Positions 6,463-10,420 of a stretch of 10,420 nucleotides of DNA are shown piece by piece. Below the pieces are notes generated by a model. It was given only the letters and a program-made list of their open reading frames with translations. It did no database searches and had not been told where the DNA came from. The translations under genes were made by a program, and so were the position numbers. The stretch is from assembly GCA_037147055.1 (NCBI GenBank), contig JBAWVW010000063.1, forward strand, positions 1 through 10,420. The letters are read 5' to 3'. The number at the start of each line of letters is the position of its first letter. The stretch's first letter is position 1. This DNA comes from Casp-actino8 sp037147055 (GTDB lineage Bacteria > Actinomycetota > Acidimicrobiia > Acidimicrobiales > Ilumatobacteraceae).

Positions 6463-7644
6463 GTGATGAGAGCAACAACGCAAATCTTTGATGCAGCAGT
6501 TGATCTCAACGATGTGGCCGGCGGCGACGGTTATCTGTTTGTTCGCGATGGTGTTGGTTTCGCGGGTCAAGGAATAGCACACAGCATTTCTGCTGATACA
6601 GCGGCTGATTTTCTCCGCACTATCGACCACGATAACCAAACTTCGCTAAATGTCGGGCCGATCGCCATGGGCAACATTCCATTTCAACGAATGGCGCCAG
6701 CGACATTAGTGATTCCGCGCAAGGTTGTCGGTAAGGACGAAGATGGGAACTGTTGGATCACGACCATTGATGATGCCTCACCAATGATTTCTCCTGTGCT
6801 GGCCTCACAGCCGAAACCGTCAACATTCAATGTCGAGCCAATCACGCCCATTGAGACCTACAAGAAGGCCGTGCTTGCTGCTCGCGATGCCGTACGTTCT
6901 GGCGCGATCACCAAGGCAGTCATCGCACGAGAAATCCGCGTCAGTAGCTCAATTCCTATTGATGTTCATGCGGTTCTTCTTCGGCTACGTGCCACCTTTG
7001 CCCGTAGTTACCGATATTCGATCAACGGTTTTATCGGCGCATCCCCCGAACTTCTTGTCGAGATCAAGGGCGATCGCATTCGTTCTCATCCCTTGGCAGG
7101 CACAACACCTCGCACAGGTGATCCACAGACCGACGATGAACTAGCACGCAAACTAATCGCCAGTATGAAAGATCAAGTTGAACACCGCGTCGTCATTGAT
7201 GTCATTCATGAGATGCTGTTGCCGTGGTGCTCATACCTTGACTGGGAACCCGAGCCATCCGTACTCCAAGTTGCCAATGTGCAGCATCTCGGAACCCTCA
7301 TTGAGGGACATCTGAGTGCAGCCCGCCCCAGCGTGATGGAGATTGTGCGGACTCTGAGCCCGACGCCTGCGCTAGGTGGTCATCCGCGTGACGCTGCCTT
7401 GGCTCTCATCGCTGCCGTGGAAGAACTTGATCGTGGACCATATGGGGGCGCTGTTGGTTGGGTCGACGGCTCTGGAAATGGAACATGGGCAGTGGCTATT
7501 CGATGCGCTGAACTTTCCGATGACCGACTCACCGCTCGGCTGATTGCCGGCGGAGGAATCGTCGCAGCCTCAGATCCAGATGCCGAGTTGGCAGAAACTC
7601 AAGCCAAATTTCAGGCCATGTTGTCGGCCATCGTACGACCGTGA
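6463..7644 (+). CDS. menF: Isochorismate synthase MenF
   Basis: MenF isomerises chorismate to isochorismate, the entry step of menaquinone synthesis (the same reaction also feeds salicylate or catecholate siderophores). The 393-residue chorismate-binding domain shows the general-base Lys151 in ITKAVIAR, Glu196 in IGASPELL, SHPLAGTTPRTGD, Glu240 in KDQVEHRVVIDV for Mg2+ binding, TLSPTPALGGHP (297-308) and IRCAELSDDRLTARLIAGGGI near the end (split as IRCAELSDDRL and TARLIAGGGI). Roles of the residues come from E. coli MenF/EntC. Start is GTG 6463 or the adjacent ATG 6466; neither has a good Shine-Dalgarno, nor a -10 element at leaderless distance, which fits translation coupled to ubiE 8-11 bp upstream. 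The menaquinone neighbours favour MenF over a siderophore isozyme. It converges on menD across a 61-bp gap. Confidence 0.93.
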   Translation: MMRATTQIFDAAVDLNDVAGGDGYLFVRDGVGFAGQGIAHSISADTAADFLRTIDHDNQTSLNVGPIAMGNIPFQRMAPATLVIPRKVVGKDEDGNCWITTIDDASPMISPVLASQPKPSTFNVEPITPIETYKKAVLAARDAVRSGAITKAVIAREIRVSSSIPIDVHAVLLRLRATFARSYRYSINGFIGASPELLVEIKGDRIRSHPLAGTTPRTGDPQTDDELARKLIASMKDQVEHRVVIDVIHEMLLPWCSYLDWEPEPSVLQVANVQHLGTLIEGHLSAARPSVMEIVRTLSPTPALGGHPRDAALALIAAVEELDRGPYGGAVGWVDGSGNGTWAVAIRCAELSDDRLTARLIAGGGIVAASDPDAELAETQAKFQAMLSAIVRP

Positions 7645-7652
7645 AATTTGCT

Positions 7653-7672
7653 CACAGCGAAAGTGCGCTGTG
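7653..7672. terminator. Hairpin between menF and menD
   Basis: CACAGCG (7653-7659) and CGCTGTG (7666-7672) form a perfect 7-bp stem with loop AAAGTG in the 61-bp convergent gap. On the minus strand, after the stem comes GAGCAAATTT; neither side has a true U-run. It is a plausible bidirectional terminator for both genes. Confidence 0.45.
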
Positions 7673-7705
7673 TACCGCCTCATGCACCAGGCGATGATGC
7701 TGCAC

Positions 7706-9409
7706 CTAATTGTGGCGCACCGTTTTGACGACTCTCACCGCGCAACCCGACGTGGATAGCGCTGCCTCCAGTTCAGCCGAAGATGACACGGCAAAGGCAG
7801 GCAAACCGTGTGCTTGCGCAAGTTGCGCGATGTCCGTGTCATGAGGAGTACCAAAAAGCGTTTCGAACACATCAGGAGTAAGCAATGTTGCCTGCGGGAG
7901 ATAATGAAAGATCCCTCCCCCATCATTATCAGTGACGAGAATCTTGAGGTCGAGATCGCGTCTTTTGAGAGCTATCAAACTTGACGAGTCGTGCACAAAA
8001 GCGACATCTCCCATCAGCACCGCTGTGGGATGACCCGTCGCCACGGCAACTCCAATCGCAGTCGCCAAAACACCGTCGATCCCATTTGCTCCGCGATTTG
8101 AAAAGACACGAAACTTTGAGCAATCTCCGCCAAACCATTCCATATCGCGAATGGGCATTGATGATGAAAGCACAAGGTTGCTACCTGGCTCCAAGACAGC
8201 AATTAACTGGCGACTCACAGCACTTGCTGTCAAAGAGTTTTCATCACGATGCATCTGCTTAATAGCAAGGCGGGCCTGATGGTCACGAGTGATCCAGTCG
8301 GTCTTGGCATGCGATGCGGGCGACATATCAAAACTCTTCGCAAGAGTTGCGCAAAAATAAGAAACCTCACAGGTGATATTGGAGACGACTCGTTGGTCAG
8401 GGTCAAAAACTGTTTGATATGAACTGACATGTATCTGACGAGCACCAGAGGCAGTGACCCATTGCGCGAGGACTTTTGAACTTGGCGCTTCTCCGAGACG
8501 TAACACAAGTTCAGGTTGATGCATCTTGGCAAAATTTGGTTCACGTATCAGCGAATCAAAGTGCAGAATCGCGTCGGGTAAGCCCTGGCAACCCGAACGT
8601 GAATCAGCCAAGATCGGCCAACCAGTCGCTTGCGCTAGTTCCGCCACGCTCGCAGGATCACCACAGCCTCGTCCGGCAACAATCACTCCCTGACTTGTCC
8701 TCAAGGTGTCAGCGAGTGTCTGCAGATCAGATTCCGCAATGCGCTGATGATGTGCCACATGGAAGCGTTGATGATCTTGCGGTTCAAACTCAACGGCAGA
8801 ACTCGTGAGAGGTTCGCGGAATGGGAGGTTGATATGCACTGGGCCTGCATTCACTCCACAGCAGGCGACAAAAGAATGGTGTGCCAAGGGCGACCAAGAA
8901 TCACAACTGGCAATCTCTGCGACACCAGGATCATGGAACCAACGAACGCTGTTACCAAAGATGTGGGTCTGAGAGACCGTCTGAGGCGCCCCCACATCGC
9001 GCAACTCGGCGGGTCGATCTGCCGTCAGAACCAAAATGGGCACATGCGAGAGGTCGGCCTCAATGACCGCAGCATGAAAATGCGCCACTGCAGTTCCCGA
9101 GGTGCACAACAGGATGGCTGGTCGTTCATCTGCCAGACCGATACCTAAAGCAGCGAAGGCAGCGGATCGTTCATCGTGAAAAACATGGACCGTGATCTCG
9201 GGATGATTGAGTAATGCCAAGGCCATCGGTGTCGAGCGTGAACCTGGGGCGAGCACTGCTTGTCGCACGCCCAATTGGACCCACTGTGCAACCAGGACAG
9301 CACAAAAAGTCGCCTGCACGTCCTCGCTGGGTCGACCAGCCAGACTGAGAGCGAGGTTTTGTGATCCCACGACCCTAAACGCTACGCCGTCTTTGTGCTG
9401 AGTGACCAT
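7706..9409 (-). CDS. menD: SEPHCHC synthase MenD
   Basis: MenD is the thiamine-diphosphate enzyme that joins isochorismate and 2-oxoglutarate to give SEPHCHC, the committed step of menaquinone synthesis. The 567-residue frame shows LAPGSRSTPMALAL (53-66), the activating Glu80 in HDERSAAF, LCTSGTA (101-107), LTADRPAELRDVGAPQT (128-144), SSSMPIRDMEWF (415-426), SNRGANGIDG (437-446) and the ThDP/Mg2+ motif GDVAFVHD...DNDGGGIFHYLP (467-505). The conserved family region begins only near residue 31 (VQATFCAVLVAQW), so about 30 N-terminal residues are unusual. ATG 9409 has neither a Shine-Dalgarno nor a -10 at leaderless distance. GTG 9370 (TAGCGT 8 nt upstream) and GTG 9319 (GAGG 3 nt upstream) are alternatives that would widen the 13-bp gap to the divergent DsbA-family gene. 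Confidence 0.94.
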   Translation of the reverse strand: MVTQHKDGVAFRVVGSQNLALSLAGRPSEDVQATFCAVLVAQWVQLGVRQAVLAPGSRSTPMALALLNHPEITVHVFHDERSAAFAALGIGLADERPAILLCTSGTAVAHFHAAVIEADLSHVPILVLTADRPAELRDVGAPQTVSQTHIFGNSVRWFHDPGVAEIASCDSWSPLAHHSFVACCGVNAGPVHINLPFREPLTSSAVEFEPQDHQRFHVAHHQRIAESDLQTLADTLRTSQGVIVAGRGCGDPASVAELAQATGWPILADSRSGCQGLPDAILHFDSLIREPNFAKMHQPELVLRLGEAPSSKVLAQWVTASGARQIHVSSYQTVFDPDQRVVSNITCEVSYFCATLAKSFDMSPASHAKTDWITRDHQARLAIKQMHRDENSLTASAVSRQLIAVLEPGSNLVLSSSMPIRDMEWFGGDCSKFRVFSNRGANGIDGVLATAIGVAVATGHPTAVLMGDVAFVHDSSSLIALKRRDLDLKILVTDNDGGGIFHYLPQATLLTPDVFETLFGTPHDTDIAQLAQAHGLPAFAVSSSAELEAALSTSGCAVRVVKTVRHN

Positions 9410-9410
9410 C

Positions 9411-9416
9411 TAAGGT
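9411..9416 (+). promoter_or_regulatory. Leaderless -10 (TAAGGT) for the FrnE-like gene and menH
   Basis: TAAGGT is followed by exactly 6 nt (ACAAAC) and ATG 9423. The box fills the gap to the annotated menD start, so any -35 element and upstream contacts fall inside the menD frame. Confidence 0.55.
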
Positions 9417-9422
9417 ACAAAC

Positions 9423-10106
9423 ATGCGAATTGAAATTTGGTCGGATGTGGTCTGTCCGTGGTGCTTCATCGGCAAACGCCGTTTTGAGCAAGCCATGGCG
9501 AATGTCACCTCAGGTCCCGACGCCATCACATCCTCTGTCGAGATCGTTTATCGGGCTTACCAATTAGACCCAACAGCGCCCGCTCATTCCACTGCCCCCG
9601 TACGCGACGTCTATGCAAAGAAGTTTGGTGGCTACGAACGGGCCGACAAAATCATTTCCCAACTCACGCAAACTGCCGCCGAAGATGGACTTGATTTCCG
9701 CATGGACATTGCCCAGCGCTCAAACACCATTCTCGCTCACCGCTTGCTGTGGTGGGTTGGTTCCGAGCATGGTTACGAAGTTCAATCCGCCCTCAAAGAA
9801 GCACTACTAAATTGCTACTTCACACTCGGTCTGAACGTGGGCGAACTTGACACTCTCATATCTGTTGCTCTCGAAGTTATTCCCCATGAAATATCGGACG
9901 AACTCTTCGCCGATTCAATCAGGGATTTTCTTCTCAGCGAATCTGGCAAGGGAGAAGTCACCGAAGAGTTAGCAATGGCCATGTCTCATGGAATCACCGG
10001 AGTACCCACCTATGTCATCAACGGACAGTGGTCAATCCCTGGAGCACAAGATGTGGAGACTTTCGAACGCGTCTTGCGTCGCGCAGCCGAGCGAATGGTC
10101 CAATGA
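9423..10106 (+). CDS. DsbA-family thiol oxidoreductase, FrnE type
   Basis: This 227-residue thioredoxin-fold protein has the redox motif CPWC (11-14) in WSDVVCPWCFIGKRRFE, the FrnE-type central helical segment with RSNTILAHRLLWW (99-111), and the cis-proline loop GITGVPTYVING (190-201, Pro195). There is no signal peptide, so it should work in the cytoplasm, like the FrnE branch of the DsbA family and unlike periplasmic DsbA. Family members are annotated as dithiol oxidoreductases or 2-hydroxychromene-2-carboxylate isomerase relatives; the Cys-x-x-Cys pair favours redox activity. The ATG at 9423 has TAAGGT exactly 6 nt upstream, so the mRNA is probably leaderless. Its stop overlaps the menH start by 4 bp (ATGA), so the two genes are co-transcribed. 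A direct role in menaquinone synthesis is not known to me. Confidence 0.88.
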   Translation: MRIEIWSDVVCPWCFIGKRRFEQAMANVTSGPDAITSSVEIVYRAYQLDPTAPAHSTAPVRDVYAKKFGGYERADKIISQLTQTAAEDGLDFRMDIAQRSNTILAHRLLWWVGSEHGYEVQSALKEALLNCYFTLGLNVGELDTLISVALEVIPHEISDELFADSIRDFLLSESGKGEVTEELAMAMSHGITGVPTYVINGQWSIPGAQDVETFERVLRRAAERMVQ

Positions 10107-10420
10107 GCCCCGCAGTAGATTCTTCGTGGCATCAGCGCAATGGTCAGCTCTTTGTTGAAGAACGATCGATTGACGGCGGTGGCACGCCGCAAGTGTTCCT
10201 TCACGGCTTTACCCAAACTTCGCGATCATGGGACCCTTATGTGGCTCTTCTTGATCCGTCAACCCCGATGCTGCGAGTTGATTTGCCGAGTCACGGTCTA
10301 TCAACACATGTACACGCCAATCTCCCAGCGACCGCTGATCTCATCGCTACCCAATGCGGCCTTGGTGATTACATCGGATACTCCATGGGTGGACGGGTAG
10401 CACTGCACGTGGCGCTACAG
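10103..10420 (+). CDS. menH: MenH-like alpha/beta hydrolase, C-terminus cut by window edge
   Basis: The first 106 codons are open to the right edge. They show the oxyanion-hole motif HGFTQTSRSW (34-43), RVDLPSHG (58-65) and the nucleophile elbow GYSMGGRVALHVAL (92-105) with Ser94. This combination is characteristic of MenH (SHCHC synthase), which eliminates pyruvate from SEPHCHC, and the location beside menD and menF supports it. The catalytic Asp and His lie beyond the window, so another alpha/beta hydrolase cannot be strictly excluded. The ATG overlaps the TGA of the FrnE-like gene (ATGA at 10103-10106), implying translational coupling. A conserved glycine-containing stretch (DGGGTPQVFLHGF) before the first motif is normal for the family. 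Confidence 0.85.
   Translation, partial: MSPAVDSSWHQRNGQLFVEERSIDGGGTPQVFLHGFTQTSRSWDPYVALLDPSTPMLRVDLPSHGLSTHVHANLPATADLIATQCGLGDYIGYSMGGRVALHVALQ

Noticed and set aside
6459..6491. Ten-codon open frame starting at ATG 6459 between ubiE and menF
   Set aside because: It stops at once, overlaps the menF start in another frame, and has no ribosome site; it is more likely chance than a leader peptide.
8747..9148. 133-codon plus-strand open frame antisense to menD
   Set aside because: It lies wholly inside the clear menD gene, shows no domain-like pattern, and has no promoter or ribosome site that I can see.

Overview
This window looks like ordinary chromosome from an actinobacterium, most likely of the Acidimicrobiia type (for example a freshwater Ilumatobacteraceae relative). 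The reasons are an F420-type LLM oxidoreductase of the Rv1855c kind, an Rv0130-like single-hotdog hydratase, a mycobacterial-style acyl-CoA synthetase, a menaquinone pathway, frequent GTG starts, and leaderless-type promoters. By eye the base composition is balanced, near 50% GC, which is low for the phylum. The lineage is an inference, because no rRNA or other marker is present.

Layout. At the left edge the GTPase gene era runs leftward and is cut by the window. Diverging from it is a small four-helix membrane protein (707-1153), followed 13 bp later by a MaoC-like (R)-enoyl-CoA hydratase (1167-1625). Next comes a lipid or acyl-CoA block: an LLM-class F420-type oxidoreductase (minus, 1662-2660) diverging from an acyl-CoA synthetase (plus, ending 4365), whose stop codon interlocks with that of a convergent acyl-CoA dehydrogenase (minus, 4362-5600). 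The right half is a menaquinone biosynthesis block: ubiE/menG and menF (plus, closely spaced), menD (minus, convergent with menF), then a FrnE-type DsbA-family thiol oxidoreductase overlapping the start of menH (plus, cut by the right edge). MenF, MenD and MenH catalyse three of the first steps from chorismate, and UbiE/MenG performs the last ring methylation. menA, menB, menC and menE are not in the window.

No intergenic stretch exceeds about 120 bp. There is no RNA gene, insertion sequence, CRISPR array or phage gene that I can support. The most informative structure is regulatory. At least four genes have a TANNNT -10 element exactly 6 nt before the start codon, the signature of leaderless transcription, and this same rule suggests a corrected start for the acyl-CoA synthetase. 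The acyl-CoA dehydrogenase is the exception: it has a Shine-Dalgarno sequence and, upstream of it, two palindromic boxes sharing the core CAATAGTG, which look like an operator. Each convergent gene pair has a hairpin near its junction, two of them inside the 3' coding end of the opposing gene. I see no clearly novel gene system.
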